Part shown: positions 21,440 to 35,260 of the stretch, one piece after another
Layout of the letters: each line of letters starts with the position of its first letter
Position numbering within the stretch: the first letter of the stretch is position 1
Assembly (NCBI GenBank): GCA_963691655.1
Contig: OY829330.1
Location: forward strand, 3,038,001 to 3,102,000
DNA: 64,000 nt
Direction of reading: 5' to 3'
Source: Toxonevra muliebris
Lineage: Eukaryota > Arthropoda > Insecta > Diptera > Pallopteridae
Notes under the pieces: generated by a model
The model's database searches: none
What the model was told of the DNA's origin: nothing
What the model saw: the letters and a program-made list of their open reading frames with translations, nothing else
Program-made: the position numbers and the translations under genes

Positions 21440-22276
21440 TCAACTTTCTGGACTAAGTTTGTCACTAATTTTACTTGCATTGGGCAGTCTGACCGAAATT
21501 GTTTTGTGACCGAAATTGTTGCATTTAAAACATTTAAGACCTTTAGATTTTTCGGGGCATGTGTGAAACTCGTGCTCTGAAGACCCAAAATTAAAACAAT
21601 GACGTGTTCTACTGGCCCTAGCATCTTTTCTTACAATAGTCGCACCTAAATTTCCATAACCGGTTTTGCTTCCTTTGTCGGAATATTCTTTCCTCATTTG
21701 ATCATAAATATTAAATTTTTCTTTAAAATCTGCGACTGTACGTGCGCCATATAAAATGGTTTTATTTGCAACGGTATCCCTAATGCCATCGATCACATAA
21801 CGGAAAACTGACCCATTATCTACGTCAGCCTGACTAGCTATATCAAGCATTCGGTATAGAAACTCACGGCATAATTCGCTATCTCTTGTTATTGTTTCTT
21901 GAAGTTTTTTATGTACGTCACGACTTGACATTTTGATTTCAAATTCCCGTGTTAGCGCGATTTTTAGTTCACCGTATGACACCGGTTTGGCTTCGCATTC
22001 AATAAAAAGTTTCGCGGCACCCGCAAGGGATTTTCTGCAAAACACAAATTTTTGCATAGCATTCCAATGAAATGCGTCAGCGTATGCTTCAAATTCTTCC
22101 GTCCACTTCTTCACGTTCATCGTATCCTCGCCCGAAAATTTTCGAATTATATTTTCCACATCTGATATATTGAATTTCATATTAGAATTATCCGCCTCCT
22201 CCGGTGTCTGCCGTACATAGTCTGCATACCCCACGGATTCGTTACTACGCTGCAAAGTTTTACGTCTTGAGCCCAT
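21440..22276 (-). pseudogene. gag: Gypsy C gag (copy 1)
   Basis: 278 codons from ATG 22276 (MGSRRKTLQRSNESV). A capsid-like region (VENIIRKFSGEDTMNVKKW ... FEAYADAFHW) is followed by a basic linker and two zinc knuckles. Both knuckles are damaged. The first reads C-F-N-F where a C-x2-C pair is expected, and the second (CFKCNNFGH) lacks the last cysteine. The frame ends in TGA at 21440-21442, but the same frame runs straight on into the protease, so gag and pol probably formed one frame and the TGA is a mutation or a readthrough stop. Downstream pol is also broken. Confidence 0.8.
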
Positions 22277-22448
22277 ACTAGAACAAACAGCAACAGCTAG
22301 TCGTATTAAGTTGAAATAAATATTAAATTAGTGTTTTAATTTCGGCTATGCTTGTTTTTTACGAAAAACGCAAACCACGCTACTTTCGCTTCGTTCCGCT
22401 AGCCACGAGCTAACGGCAAACTCAATTTTTATCTATTTTTTTTTATTT

Positions 22449-22472
22449 GGGCGAATCCCGGTTGAGCCGCCA
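22449..22472 (-). promoter_or_regulatory. Gypsy C primer binding site
   Basis: Directly inside the 5' LTR. The plus strand here reads like a tRNA 3' end (CGAATCCCGGTTGAGCCGCC + A), so the element's sense strand starts TGGCGGCTCAACCGGGATTC. I cannot name the tRNA. Also at 35433-35456 and 48420-48443. Confidence 0.65.
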
Positions 22473-22763
22473 TGTAGTAAATGAAAGAATAGTTGAGAAT
22501 TCAATGTTGTTTAATATTAAAAAAGTATTTAGTGCAGTACAAGTAGATTTTATAATAATAAAAATGTTTAGGTTGGATAATTCAGAGTTCTAGTTCTAGT
22601 AGCGGCGCGCAAGTCTACATCCACGGAACTGATCTTGGTTACTTAATCTTGATCGATATTATTCTCTCTCTTTCTGTTGGTGTTTCTTGATATCTCTCTT
22701 TCAATGTGTTTGCTCTTTATCTTTCTATTTCTATCTGCTCTGCCGCTATATTCTGCCACTACA
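22473..22763 (-). repeat. Gypsy C 5' LTR (copy 1)
   Basis: 291 bp, with one unit of the CT-rich 28-bp repeat. It differs from the 3' LTR at many positions, for example TGAAAG versus TAAAAG near 22482. Also at 35457-35747 and 48444-48734. Confidence 0.88.
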
Positions 22764-22781
22764 TACATGTGAGTTTTTATC

Positions 22782-23447
22782 GAATGTATCGATTTATTCT
22801 CAAAATTTGCTACTGTGGAAAAAGTCAAAGCTCTCAATTGGCTTGAAACAAAAAAAGCGTTGCTAAAAGTTTTCAATGGTATGGGACCTCCTAAAATTTT
22901 AAAAATGGATCAAGATCAAGGCATGAATAATGCAAATATTAAGCAATGGTGCGATCAATTAAACATAAAAGTAGAAGTAACAACAGGGAAAACTGGTATT
23001 GGTGATATTGAGCGTTTGCATAAAACGATGAATGAGAAGCTTAGGATAATTAACACTTCCGGTGATAAAGAATTAAAACATATGGAAGTAGAACAAACAC
23101 TATATACTTACAATCATGTTATTGCTCATTCTACTACTGGTGAAATCCCATATAACATTTTTTTTAATAAACATCCACCAAGATATAATCCTCAACTCGT
23201 TAAAGAACAAAGAATTTATAATGTAAATAAAAATAGACAAGAGAAAGATATCGACATAAATTTTGTAAATGCCGAAAATTCGAGGAAAAGATTAGACAAA
23301 ATAAGTAACCCCTTTAGAAAAGTAAGGTTACTTCAAACCGAAGAGGATGGAGAACATCATATTGTTAAATTTAAAAATCAAAATGTAAGAAAATATAAAA
23401 ACCAATTTAAAAGGAAAAAAAAAAAACAAATTGAAATTACTATTTGA
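22782..23447 (+). pseudogene. Gypsy B integrase 3' fragment (copy 2)
   Basis: The part of the B integrase after the array breakpoint, from the CIDLFSKFATVEKV block to the basic C-terminus. It keeps the DQG and IER core motifs but lacks the zinc module and the first catalytic aspartate. The ATG at 22815 is internal. It is an orphan 5'-truncated fragment with no upstream coding sequence. Confidence 0.85.
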
Positions 23448-23783
23448 CCAATTTTGTAATACTACCAAAAAGCTGTTGAAAAACGAAGAAATTTATTTTT
23501 TGTAATTAAAGCAATTGTACACGTTTTTATCCTATTCACTTATTTTTCGGATGAATTAGAAACAAAGAAATTAAAATTTCATTAAAACTAAAATTATTTA
23601 AAGATACAAAAGCATCATCAAAAAAAGAAAAAAAAAACACATTGTAATTTTTCCATACCTATTTTGTTTTTTTTTTGGATAATAAGTTTGATTTAAAAAC
23701 AAAATTTATTTAAAAAAAAAAAAATAAAAATTTACACAACTAAAAACTGCAATGAGGGCGTTGCAATATTTAAAAATGGGAGA

Positions 23784-24100
23784 AGTGACATAGTCCCACT
23801 GTTTCCAGACTGCACCTGAATCTTTATCTCTTATCCTATATTGTATAAGAGGTTTAAGCTCAGAGAGTTTGCAGATCATTTAGCTATGCAGTTAGTTTTT
23901 AAGCTATCTAGTTTTTAGTTTTTGAGTTGCTGTTCTCTCAGTGATGCGTGAATATTAACTTCGCTCATATAATAATTATTACATTGTCGCACTCAAAAAA
24001 TATGTCTATTTCTAAATAAAATTATAAATAATCTTAAGTTTAAGTTTTGAATAAAATACCTTTTTGTAAATAAAAGGACTTTCATAATAAAACTTTCACT
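23784..24100 (+). repeat. Gypsy B LTR (copy 2)
   Basis: The B 3' LTR carried by array copy 2, followed by CATA. It shows the same two differences from the 5' LTR as copy 1. Confidence 0.9.
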
Positions 24101-24320
24101 CATATATTGAATCTTTTAAAAAATTAAAGAAAATATGAACAAACCATTACTATCCTACCCAGATTTTAACAAAAAATTTGTCCTAACAACTGATGCGAGT
24201 AATATTGCTATAAGAGCTGTACTTAGTCAAGATGGTAAGCCTATATCCTACGCCAGTAGAACGTTAAACGGTCATGAAAAGAACTACTGTACATTACAAA
24301 AAGAATTATTATTCGCATTT
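24101..24320 (+). pseudogene. Gypsy A RNase H fragment (copy 2)
   Basis: Identical in translation to the fragment at 11116. Same truncation point. Confidence 0.8.
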
Positions 24321-24730
24321 CGTTTCCTACCCTTTTTCACTGTAAATTGTTGTTTTGTATATAATTAGGTCATGAGCACAAACTAAACACAAATAAGAAA
24401 TGGTTTTGTATCCTCGCCCTTTCAATCGTTTTGTGTTTTGTTGTGAATGAGCAGAACGAAATGAAAAGGAACAGTTGTTTGTTTTCGTTCTCTGCTCGCA
24501 AGTACTCATGTAAGTTGAAGCAATAACTTTTTTTTACTACTAAATCGTAAGTACTTTTAATTGGTAAAAATTGTACATATCGTAAATTTTATTTTCTCTT
24601 AAATAATGTTTAAAATCAGCTGTTCACTGCTAATAAATTTATAAATGGAGCTAACCAGAGCAGCGCTGCAAATTGCCACTGCTTCACTGGTATGACGCGC
24701 TATTGTAATTTAGGGTCCAATTATAATATG

Positions 24731-25345
24731 CTTAGGCTGTGGTTATATTGCGGGTATGCTCGGCCATGAAATTGTTGTTGCACCGAACACAAAAGAGAGT
24801 CTGTACTCACTCTCACACCGAACACGATATGCTCGGTGCATTATACACCGAGCACGCCGAGTATTCAGGGTGACAATGAGTTATTTTACAAAACAGTATC
24901 ATTTCATATAAAATAGTATTAAACAAACGAGTATATTTTGAAAAAAAACCACTCTGCAACGAGCTGAATGTAACCACCTAGCACGGGAGATAATGTTTTG
25001 TGTTCGTCGAACATCTAGCACCAATATAACCAGGCGCTTAGGTTGTGGTTATGTTCAGATTTTGCTCGGCGAACACCATGAAATTGTTGTTGCATCGAAA
25101 ACAAAGAGAGAATTTTTATTCACTCTCTCAACGAACACGATATGCTGGGTGCAATGATCACCGAGCACGCCAAGTGTTCAGGGTTATGAGTTATTTTACA
25201 AAACCGCATCATTACATACAAAATAGTATTACACAAACGAGAACATTTCGACAAAAGCAACTCTGCAATGAACTCAATGTAACCACCTAGACCGAGCACG
25301 AGAGTAAAAAAAAAACAGCCAGCACCAACATAACCTTGGGCTTAG
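24731..25345. mobile_element. MITE dimer (copy 2)
   Basis: The same dimer as at 11746, carried by array copy 2. Confidence 0.65.
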
Positions 25346-27406
25346 GGTGATGCTATAATGGGAGTAGGGATGTGCTACTGGAAAGAAAAATCGATTTTCG
25401 ACTTTTGAATTGATCAGAAATTCAAAGTCGATTAATCGACTTTTTAAGTTCATGAAAGTCGATTAATCGACTTTTTTCGAATTTTTGTTGCATGGAATAA
25501 AAAAAAACGAAACAAAAGAATTTTGATATGAATTATTTATGTATGTGTATTTATTTACAATATATGAGCCGTGCGAGTCAAAATCAGATTTTTAAAAATA
25601 CATTGGTTTTGTAGAAGTGCTGTACAAAATAGGGGTCTTGTAAGATTTATTTTCCAGCAACTCTGCAACAAGCTGAATGTAACCACCTCTACCGAGCACA
25701 GGAGAAAATGTTTTGTGTTCGTCTCTATTTACTGACGTCTGCCTAATTTGAAAATTGCTGTCTTATAGTGCGGACACACGAGAGTTCATTTCAGGTAAAT
25801 TTAACATTTCGTTGAAATGAGTCTGAAATGCAGAATTTCGCCATACAAAAAGAAATGGAATTATATTTGAAATATTCTGATTTATACAATTGCTGGACAA
25901 GTGCCAGTACAACAAATAAGTTTAAAGCTATTTTTCAATTGCTAAAGAAAAAGTTGGAAATAATATTGTATTAATGTAATGAAGAGCTATTAAAGGTCAA
26001 GGATGTGAGGTTATAAAATTTTTCAATTTGCCGATAAGTGATAAACATTTATTTAACAAATTACATGTTTAATAAATTTTTTGATTTTTTTAAGGTTGTT
26101 TTTCAGAGGAATCTTTGGAAGCGAGCCCCAAGAATATTCGAAAATTTCGTATAACACATATTACGAAAATAACTTGTGCTTTCTGATTTGCGAATATCTT
26201 TAAGGCGGTCTATTAAATCAAAAATTAAATTTTTAGGAATAATGACATCGAGCTATACAACATTAACAGCGAGCAGTCAGAACAAAATGTCCATCTTTTT
26301 GAATCGTTAATTGATTCATCAACAGAAGACTCTTCAGAGAATAGTGGTTAAAAATAAATGAAATATTTTAAATTTCAATACTTTTTGTTGTAATAATTTA
26401 GTTAAAGCTATTTCAAGAAACAATTACTAAGTATGCAATCTTTAAAAAATTTCCCAAATTATAGAACATTTTTAAAATATCTCGAATATGGCACAAAATA
26501 TTGGAAAAAAAATACGAAATTAATTTTAAGTCCAATTTATTGGAAATTTGGAAAAAAATACTTCTGATCAAAATTTTTTTTAGTAATTTTAAAACATTTC
26601 TTTTTGAAATCGAACAAAATATGGATTTCTGAAAAAATGGTAGGGTCTAGAAGAAAACTGATTTCGTTTTTGAGCTCAGTGACCCAAAATTACTGCATAT
26701 GTAAATTTTCATTAAAATCAATCAACTCCTATATTTGTCCATTTTTTGTATGGTTTCGAAGCACTTTGTGACGTCGAGATATTTCGATAAATTGTATTTA
26801 TGATCCGATTTAACTCACAATATATGTATACTAGCTACATAGAAACAAAAATATTTACTAAAAATGAATCTGGCAAAGGGGCGCTGGAGTCGAGATATTT
26901 CGAAAATGTATTTTTATGGTCTGATTTGGCTCATTTGCAAAGTTTTTTATAGTAGCAATTTTCGTATTACCCAAACTTTGCACAGTTAGGATAACGACAG
27001 TAGACTTTATCCTTTTACTCCTTTTCATCAATTGCTGAAACTAAAAATGCAAAGTAATCCACAGGCACTAAAAAACTGACCCATTTAATAGCTCTGCACA
27101 TGATTCACAAACATTGAAATTCAATGAAAAGCATGAGCGATGATAATACATCAGTACAACGTGAAGACGCATACAGTGGCCCTAAAAAAGGTATTGGATT
27201 TTACTGTCTATTGCATTTGATATTTTTTAACTGTAGCAGAGCATAAAATAAATGAATTGTTCATATTTTCTGTTGCTGGCGGTGGTGGATCTCTGGAATA
27301 TTGTTTTTTTTTTTTTTTGACCATATCAATACATTTTCATCCCGAGAAGCTACTTTAAGCAATTCCTGCTGCTTGTCCATATTCGGAATCAATCTGCTCG
27401 CCACTA

Positions 27407-27871
27407 CAGGGTAGGCCATTTAAAGTGGAAGCATCTGATAACGCTGTAACTTTTGATAGCGCTGTCAGATCGACTAATGACATACCATAACCATGGAACA
27501 GTACACTCCGAAAGAACGCTCTGAAATTGTTCAGTTGTACATTCAAAATAATTTCTCAATTTTCCAGTAGAGAAGTTATTTTGATGTTTTGAAGCCGGTT
27601 GTTTCTGAAAATGGTATGGAGCACTTCTGGTTTCAACAAGATGGCGCTCCACTTCACTCATCATTTTTATTTTTGACTTGCACTCGCGTTTGCCAGATTT
27701 TACACCGCTGGACTTTTCCTGTGGGGCTACTTGAAATAAAAGTTTATATCAACAAATCAAGGACCCTAGACGAACTTTAGGTCAATATCTGCCCAAAAAT
27801 AGTAGCCATATCGGTCGAATCATTGGCCAAAACAATTTTGCCAATTACTGGCCTATTCGTCTATTCAGGGT
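27407..27871 (+). mobile_element. Internally deleted Tc1/mariner relic (copy 2)
   Basis: The same relic as at 14423, with the same internal deletion. Confidence 0.7.
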
Positions 27872-28977
27872 AAAAGTGTATCAAATTTTAAAGACAAAAA
27901 ACTAAAGTCGCAAAGTTTGAACCAAAAATAATCACAGATATCCAAGATATTCACGTTGAAAGTCTAAAAAAGTATCAAATTGGCACTAGGGACGGATGAA
28001 GGTTAAAGTGCAAATGATTTTGGTCGCAAATGATATGATCGGCACTATATATGGTTTGTATATAAGCTTTACAATACATATATTTACTTATTTGATCTTT
28101 AAGGGGACATGTCCATTGCTCGGGTCCAAAAAATTATTTTTTTTTTGCATAAAATATAGTGTCTAGAATACGTATCAAAAATTTTATTTAAAAAATATAT
28201 AGTTTTTGAAATATACGCAAACCAATGTAATGCGCGACACCTGCACGGTTCTCTAAACGCGTTTTTTTCGAAAAATACTTTTCAAATTGGCGAGTGTTTT
28301 AGCTTTTGAAATACTGGATGGATTTGTTCTACCTAGGCTTATTTTGTTCAGAAATATTTTTTCTATAAGATATCCTATCATTACGATCGCAAGTTGATTA
28401 TTTTTTTTTTACAGCCCTTAGAAGAGACCATTTTGGGGCAAAATTCGTGTTCTTTTAATTAAAGCTTTACTAAATGGTCATTTTTTACTGTTATGGCTTG
28501 ATAATAGTCTATCTAACAGAAAATTATACATATGTTTATATTTGTATCGATTTTTTCTTTGTTTTGGAGCACCCGTCCCGTAGAAGTCTGCACCAAAAAC
28601 AAGTCGACAAATAAATCGAGTACCAAAAAAATTCTTACCGTAAGTGTAACATTTTATTTTTAAGTTTTTTCAGATAAATGAATTTTCAACAACTTTAATT
28701 TTTTCATTAAATGCACATAGTTTTTATTAAAGAATATTTTTATTTTATTGAGGTAGCAAATTACTTTTTATTCGCTTATGACAAAGACGCGCTCAACTGG
28801 GGATCTTTCTTTCCAAAATTTTTCATTAAAACAGCTTTCAGCTTATTTTTCTGTAGTACTTCGAAAAGGCATCAAAATTCACTGCTCTAATGGGTATTCA
28901 GGGTCACCTAAAATCAAAAAATTTAAAATAGATATATAGATACATTGCTTTAATAAATTAAAAGTATACAAAATTTT

Positions 28978-29277
28978 TCACCTTAATTTTCCAAGATGAT
29001 TTGTCACCATTCTCAAAATTGTCTCAAATACTTGAGGAAAGACGCCACACATGTGAATCATGTGCTGCACCACCATACTTTCTGTCCACGCCAGAAGATA
29101 GATGTGTTCGACCACTGATGGTATTCCCATATCTTGAACTCTCGAAATACAATTTGAATTATTTACCTACCTAATTACTAATGAACTAAACATTTAGATA
29201 ACAGTTACTTAATTATAGATTTATACTCTGCAAGAACAGTATCGGCCATGTGACCCATCATTTGTGTAGTACTACTA
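28978..29277 (-). pseudogene. Two-exon gene fragment (copy 2)
   Basis: The same fragment as at 15994, with exons 29277-29209 and 29140-28978. Confidence 0.45.
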
Positions 29278-29975
29278 CTAAAAGTATCAGTTAGAAATTT
29301 GAAAACTTTCAATTATTTCATACAGAGCCCCGGCAAAAATATAACTGCAACTCTCCCATACATGTAGTAAATAAAAGAATAGTTGACAATTCAGTGCTGT
29401 TTAATATTAAAAAAGTATTTAGTTCAGTACAAGTAGATTTTATAATAATTAAAAAAAATGTTTAGGGTGGATAATTCAGAGTTCTAGTACCGGCGCGCAA
29501 GTCTACATCCACCGACCTGATCTTGGTTACTTAATCTTAATCGATATTATTCTCTCTCTTTCTGTTGGTGTTTCTTGATCTCTCTCTTTCTGATGGTGTT
29601 TCTTGATCTCTCTCTTTCTGTTGGTGTTTCTTGATCCCTCTCTTTCAATGTGTTTGCTTTTTATCTTTCTATTTCTATCTGCTCTGCCGCTATATTCTGC
29701 CACTACACTCGGTCATCCAAATCACTCATTCGACCCAGATGAGTGTTTAGAAACTTCATCACCGTTTTCACAATTCTCTTCATCTGCCCATTCGGTATCA
29801 TTGTCATCTGTCCAGGGTTTCATTTTGTCGACACTGGTGCTGGTGGTTTTCGGGACTTCGTGTTCTCCTCGTCGTAACGATCAAACCCCATGTCTGCAGC
29901 AATGCGATACGGTCCAAAGAATTTCGGACGGATTTTCGAGCCCGTTGTAAACTGCACACGTTCAATCGCTACCAG

Positions 29976-31990
29976 TGCCCTATTTCACCAAATACAATTT
30001 ACAATTACAAATTTGTGCTTGTGAATTACAATTACAAATGTGTAAAACCATTTTTCGTTTCATAAGTTACAACTCTCAAATTCACAAATTTGTAATAAGA
30101 GGCAACAAAAATTGTAAGAGAGCACTTGTAGATTACAAGTGTAAAAAAAATGACGTTTCACGAAATTTTCGTATGACTTGTAAATAACCAATTTTTTTAT
30201 ACAAATTTGTGACACTAATGTATGATAACATTTATCGATGAGCGAACAAATTAAAATTTTCGCGGCTTCTTTGATTAAGAAGTATTTCTACCTAAAAATT
30301 TTAAAATTAATTATTTTTAAAATTCTTTTTTTTATAAATATATACATAAAGAAAAATAAAATCATTTTAAAAGGGTTTCTATGTCAGAAATGCCTCCAAA
30401 CCGAATCAAGTTTCGCATGGGCCTTTTTGAAGCACTTGATTAAGAACGATTTGACTAAATTGTCAGACCATTATCTGCAATTTTTAATGAGTAATGGCGG
30501 ATTTTTTAAATTTCGTTTTTCGCGTTTTTCAGCCTAACTAGTCATAGGAAAAATCTGAAAAAATTCACAGTGTTTTTTTGGTTTTGGAGACATATTTGGA
30601 ATTTTTCGCGAATTTTCTTATGCGATACTCGCGATGAAAAAAATGGCGAAAATTTTAATATGCGATTTTTTCATACTAAAAATAGGTTTACCACTCTAAT
30701 TTTTCCTATGTAAATAAATAAAGCCTAATGCAATTACAACAACAAACAATTCCATGATTTACTTACGTAGAGTGGGTGGTTTGGTTCTAATGTAAAAAAT
30801 TCGGTTTCTGCATTATTCTGGAAAAAGTGTACCTCGTAGGTTATTCCGATGTTTTGGGATCCCCTACAATTTTTAGCAAGAAATATTTTCTCCAAAGACA
30901 GTATAATAGTTTTTCCAACGGTTCTCGTTTTAACGGCCATTTTCAAGAGGAAGGGTGAAAGATGGAGGAAAAGTGTATACTCAAAAATTGTTTATCTCTT
31001 GCGTTTAACAATTTTGCTAGGGTGGTAAAAAAAAATTTTTGATGCTGCTAGTTAATAGCTGTAATTGATTTTTTCATGGCCTTATGGCATTTCATATGGA
31101 ATGCCTATTTCCGTTTTTAATTTTTTGACTCCCGTCCACACCTTGGAAAAAATTGGAGTATGAGCATTCGGAAGCGACTTGTTTACATAAGAAAAATCAG
31201 AGTAGTAAACTTATTTTTAGTATTAAAAACTCGCATATAAAAATTTTCGCGATTTTTTCATCGCCAATTTCACGTTAGAAAATTCGGGAAAAAATTTCAA
31301 ATGTTTCTCCAAAACCAAAAAATCACTGTGAATTTTTTCAGATTTTTTTTATGGCTAGTTAGGCTGAAAAACGCGAAAAACGAAATTTACAAAATCGTAA
31401 TGGCGGATTAAAAATTGCAAATAATAATGGTCTGACAATTTAGCCAAATCAAGTGCTTCATTCTTAATCAAGTGCTTCAAAAGGATCCATGCAAAACTTG
31501 ATTCGGTTTGGGGGCATTTCTGACATGGAAACCCGGCTATGCTCTTTGGTAGACATTTTTATTATTTTTAAAATTTTTTTTAAATTAATCTACATTCTTA
31601 AGATGCTGATTAAAAACTGTAAATATAAAAACATACTGCTAAAAGTATGTCAAAAAATGAAAAATAAACAATTGTAGCCATTTTACAGGCGATTTTTTTT
31701 TTTGTAAGAAATTCTTACAAATGTTACAAATTTGTGATTAGTCGTCCGTTTGGTGAAACAAAAAACTACAAAATAGTAACATTTCTACAAATTTGTTGCT
31801 TGTAAATTACAACTACAAATCCTGTTTGGTGAAACAAATATTGAAAAATTTGTTATTACAAGTACTTGTTATTTACAAGTCTGAATTCACAATTGTAGGA
31901 ATTGGGTGAAACCACATTTAAAGATTTTTTTTACAATTTTGTGAGAATTTCCTTACAATTCACATATTTGTAAGTTGGTGAAATAGGCCA
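29976..31990. mobile_element. Foldback element F (copy 2)
   Basis: The same insertion as at 16992. One base in the centre differs (near 31037, shared with copy 3). Confidence 0.85.
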
Positions 31991-33134
31991 CAGATCTCCC
32001 ACTTTGTATTTCGTTGCAGATCTGCGCCTTTTGTTGAACTGTTTCGAATTTTCCGCTTGTACTTCAGCTATGGCGTGTTTGGCCTGATTTCGTCGCTCTT
32101 CTCTTGAATCTTCAAACTGTTTCTGGAATTCCTCTTCTATTAATTGCATTAATTTAAATTCTTCACCTGTATTCATCTGTGCTCCAACCATCAGTTGAAA
32201 TTGTATAGTTTTGATTGAACGATGATACGTTGAATTAATTACTCTTTGGAGAGGCTTTGTGTGTTGAAACCACTTATCATGACTGTCCATGGAGATTTTG
32301 GTCAACACAGAAATTACTGTTGAATGCAGACGTTCAATTTGCCCATTACCACGAGGTACCCCAGGAGTTACGAAATGCCGCTTCGTACCGTGAGCTTTGC
32401 AATAGTCCTGAAAGCTGTTGCGAATGGAAATGACCTTTTTCATGGGCATCACGAATAATGGAAGACTTCATGGAGTCTGGAACGACAAATAAAATATAAT
32501 TATTAACATTTTTACAGAGTAAGCCATGGTGAACCACAAAATCTTTATGAGGACCATTCTTCAAAATATCAAAAATTGTATTTAAACTTTCATCGCGTCA
32601 TTGTGCTGTCATTAGCTTTCTTAAAAATTCATTGTCATTCCCAAAAACACATAACCACAGGATTGCGACTCAACGCGTCAACGTGCTTCATGCTAGTTCC
32701 GGCTCCATGTTCCACTTGATAATCGAATTCTTCTAGTAACAATGCCCATCTGGCAACTCTGGATGTAAGATCCTTTTTTTTCATCGTACACTCGAAGGCT
32801 TTACAGTAAGTCACAAGTTTAAATTTCTGTCCTAGTAGATAAATTCGGAACTTCTTAATAGCCTCAATCACTGCCAAAATCTCTAACTCATAGCTGCAAT
32901 AATTTTTTTCAGCGTTAGTTGTGCTTCTGCTCATATAGAAAACAGGGTGAAGCTTATTGTCGTCGTCTTGCTTGTAGAAGTACAGCACCGTAACCCTGTC
33001 TACTTGCGTCAGTATGGAGTTCTGTCGTTGAACCATATTTAAAGATTTTGAGCACGGGTTCCGTTGCTAGTGCGTTTTTCAGGTCCGTCAAAGCTTCTAG
33101 CCCGCTTTGGCCAAGTACAAGCCGTTTCCCTTCC

Positions 33135-34423
33135 TTAATCAACTCTGTCAACGGTATAAGCCCTTATGGCAAAATTCGGTATATACTTTGCGGTTTGCAG
33201 TTGTCGCACTGTGGTTGGCACTGGAAAATTAACAACAGCTTTTGTCTTTGCGCTAGAAGTTTCCACTGTGCCCTTGTAGATACGGTGACCCAGAAACTCA
33301 ATTTTCTCCTGCATAAATTGACATTTTTTCCACTTGATCCGTAATCCATTTGCTGCAGCCACATCTAACGTTCGACCCAAACAACGCAGGCCTTCCTCGA
33401 TGGTATGCGACGGCACTACTATATCATCAACATAAATAATTACAATACCTTCGCGTATGAGATCTCTGAAGACATAATTGATATACTTCTGGAAAGTGCT
33501 AGACATAAGCCGAAAGGTACCTTCAAGAACTCGAATTGCCCACTTTGTGTAACAAAGGCCGTAAACTTTCTGCTATTTTCTTCGATGGTGACGTGAAAAA
33601 GCCATTATCTAAATCTAATGTTGTAAAGTAGAGGGTATCTTGGAATTGGTCGATTTGATCCTAGATGATGCGGAAACCGATCCTTATGAATTTTCTTGCT
33701 TAGCGCCCTATAGTCTATGCACAATCTAGAAGTTCCATCTTTCTTTTTGACGATGACAACCTGACTGGCGTAGTCTGACACACCTTGTCGTGCAACTCCA
33801 TCTCGGATCTACTGCTGTACCTGTTCGTCAATGAATTTCCTTTCGGTTGGAGGAAATCGCCTAGGTAGTCGATAGACTGGCTCTTCATCGATCGGAACTA
33901 TTTTCAACATCACGGGTGACTGCGCTGGACTCGGATGGTAGTTTCCAACCAAATCTCGTACGGCGTTTCGAACATCCGCGTTCTGCACAGTAGACAAATT
34001 AGGTAAATTATCTTGCGTTTCGAATATGCCTGCATTAATTTCAGGTAAAAAACAGTTTGGCGTGTCTTCGTTTTCCATAGCGTTTGATTCTGTCTCCTCC
34101 TTTGCTTTTGAAATGCTTATTGTTCCATGTTGGATTTTGACGACGGCTTTGCTGAGCAAGCTCATGTCAATTATAATATCAGGTTTAATAAAATTGCTAT
34201 TGACGATACAAAGCTCGACGTCCTCAAATTGCACACCATCAATGCAAACGTTAGTTTTGCACAATCTTTTAACTCGGACGCTAGCTCCAATACCTGCTAA
34301 CGATGTATAACAGTTACCCGTTACCAAAAGAGGTTCAATTTTCTTCACCTGACATTCCTCAATAACGCACACATCACTCCCCGTGTCAACAACACGTGGT
34401 TTACAGATACTGGCAGATTCATA
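33135..34423 (-). pseudogene. pol: Gypsy C protease and reverse transcriptase (copy 2)
   Basis: The same lesions as in copy 1. Confidence 0.78.
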
Positions 34424-35260
34424 TCAACTTTCTGGACTAAGTTTGTCACTAATTTTACTTGCATTGGGCAGTCTGACCGAAATTGTTTTGTGACCGAAAT
34501 TGTTGCATTTAAAACATTTAAGACCTTTAGATTTTTCGGGGCATGTGTGAAACTCGTGCTCTGAAGACCCAAAATTAAAACAATGACGTGTTCTACTGGC
34601 CCTAGCATCTTTTCTTACAATAGTCGCACCTAAATTTCCATAACCGGTTTTGCTTCCTTTGTCGGAATATTCTTTCCTCATTTGATCATAAATATTAAAT
34701 TTTTCTTTAAAATCTGCGACTGTACGTGCGCCATATAAAATGGTTTTATTTGCAACGGTATCCCTAATGCCATCGATCGCATAACGGAAAACTGACCCAT
34801 TATCTACGTCAGCCTGACTAGCTATATCAAGCATTCGGTATAGAAACTCACGGCATAATTCGCTATCTCTTGTTATTGTTTCTTGAAGTTTTTTATGTAC
34901 GTCACGACTTGACATTTTGATTTCAAATTCCCGTGTTAGCGCGATTTTTAGTTCACCGTATGACACCGGTTTGGCTTCGCATTCAATAAAAAGTTTCGCG
35001 GCACCCGCAAGGGATTTTCTGCAAAACACAAATTTTTGCATAGCATTCCAATGAAATGCGTCAGCGTATGCTTCAAATTCTTCCGTCCACTTCTTCACGT
35101 TCATCGTATCCTCGCCCGAAAATTTTCGAATTATATTTTCCACATCTGATATATTGAATTTCATATTAGAATTATCCGCCTCCTCCGGTGTCTGCCGTAC
35201 ATAGTCTGCATACCCCACGGATTCGTTACTACGCTGCAAAGTTTTACGTCTTGAGCCCAT
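34424..35260 (-). pseudogene. gag: Gypsy C gag (copy 2)
   Basis: As in copy 1, apart from one Val to Ala change (FRYAIDGIRD) near 34780. Confidence 0.8.

Larger units (their letters stand above)
16379..22763 (-). mobile_element. Gypsy element C, complete but dead (copy 1)
   Basis: A Ty3/Gypsy element on the minus strand with two LTRs (22473-22763 as 5', 16379-16723 as 3'), perfect TGTAGT...ACTACA termini and a 4-bp target duplication TACA (16375-16378 and 22764-22767). Order along the minus strand: LTR, primer site, gag, protease, RT, RNase H, integrase, LTR. The LTRs differ by several percent plus a short repeat expansion, so it is older than element B. Gag and pol lie in one frame interrupted by TGA and TAG. 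The integrase has lost its core and is split by foldback element F. Confidence 0.9.
9797..22781. repeat. Array unit, copy 1
   Basis: The only copy joined on its left to the rest of element B. Private variants noticed include G at about 12431 (A in copies 2 and 3), a Met codon instead of Ile in the integrase fragment of element C near 19220, and a small change in the CT-rich part of the C 5' LTR near 22691. Confidence 0.88.

Noticed and set aside
22643..22876. Minus-strand frame spanning the first array junction (also 35627-35860)
   Set aside because: It is the shadow of the integrase fragment joined by the junction to LTR sequence, not a new fusion gene.
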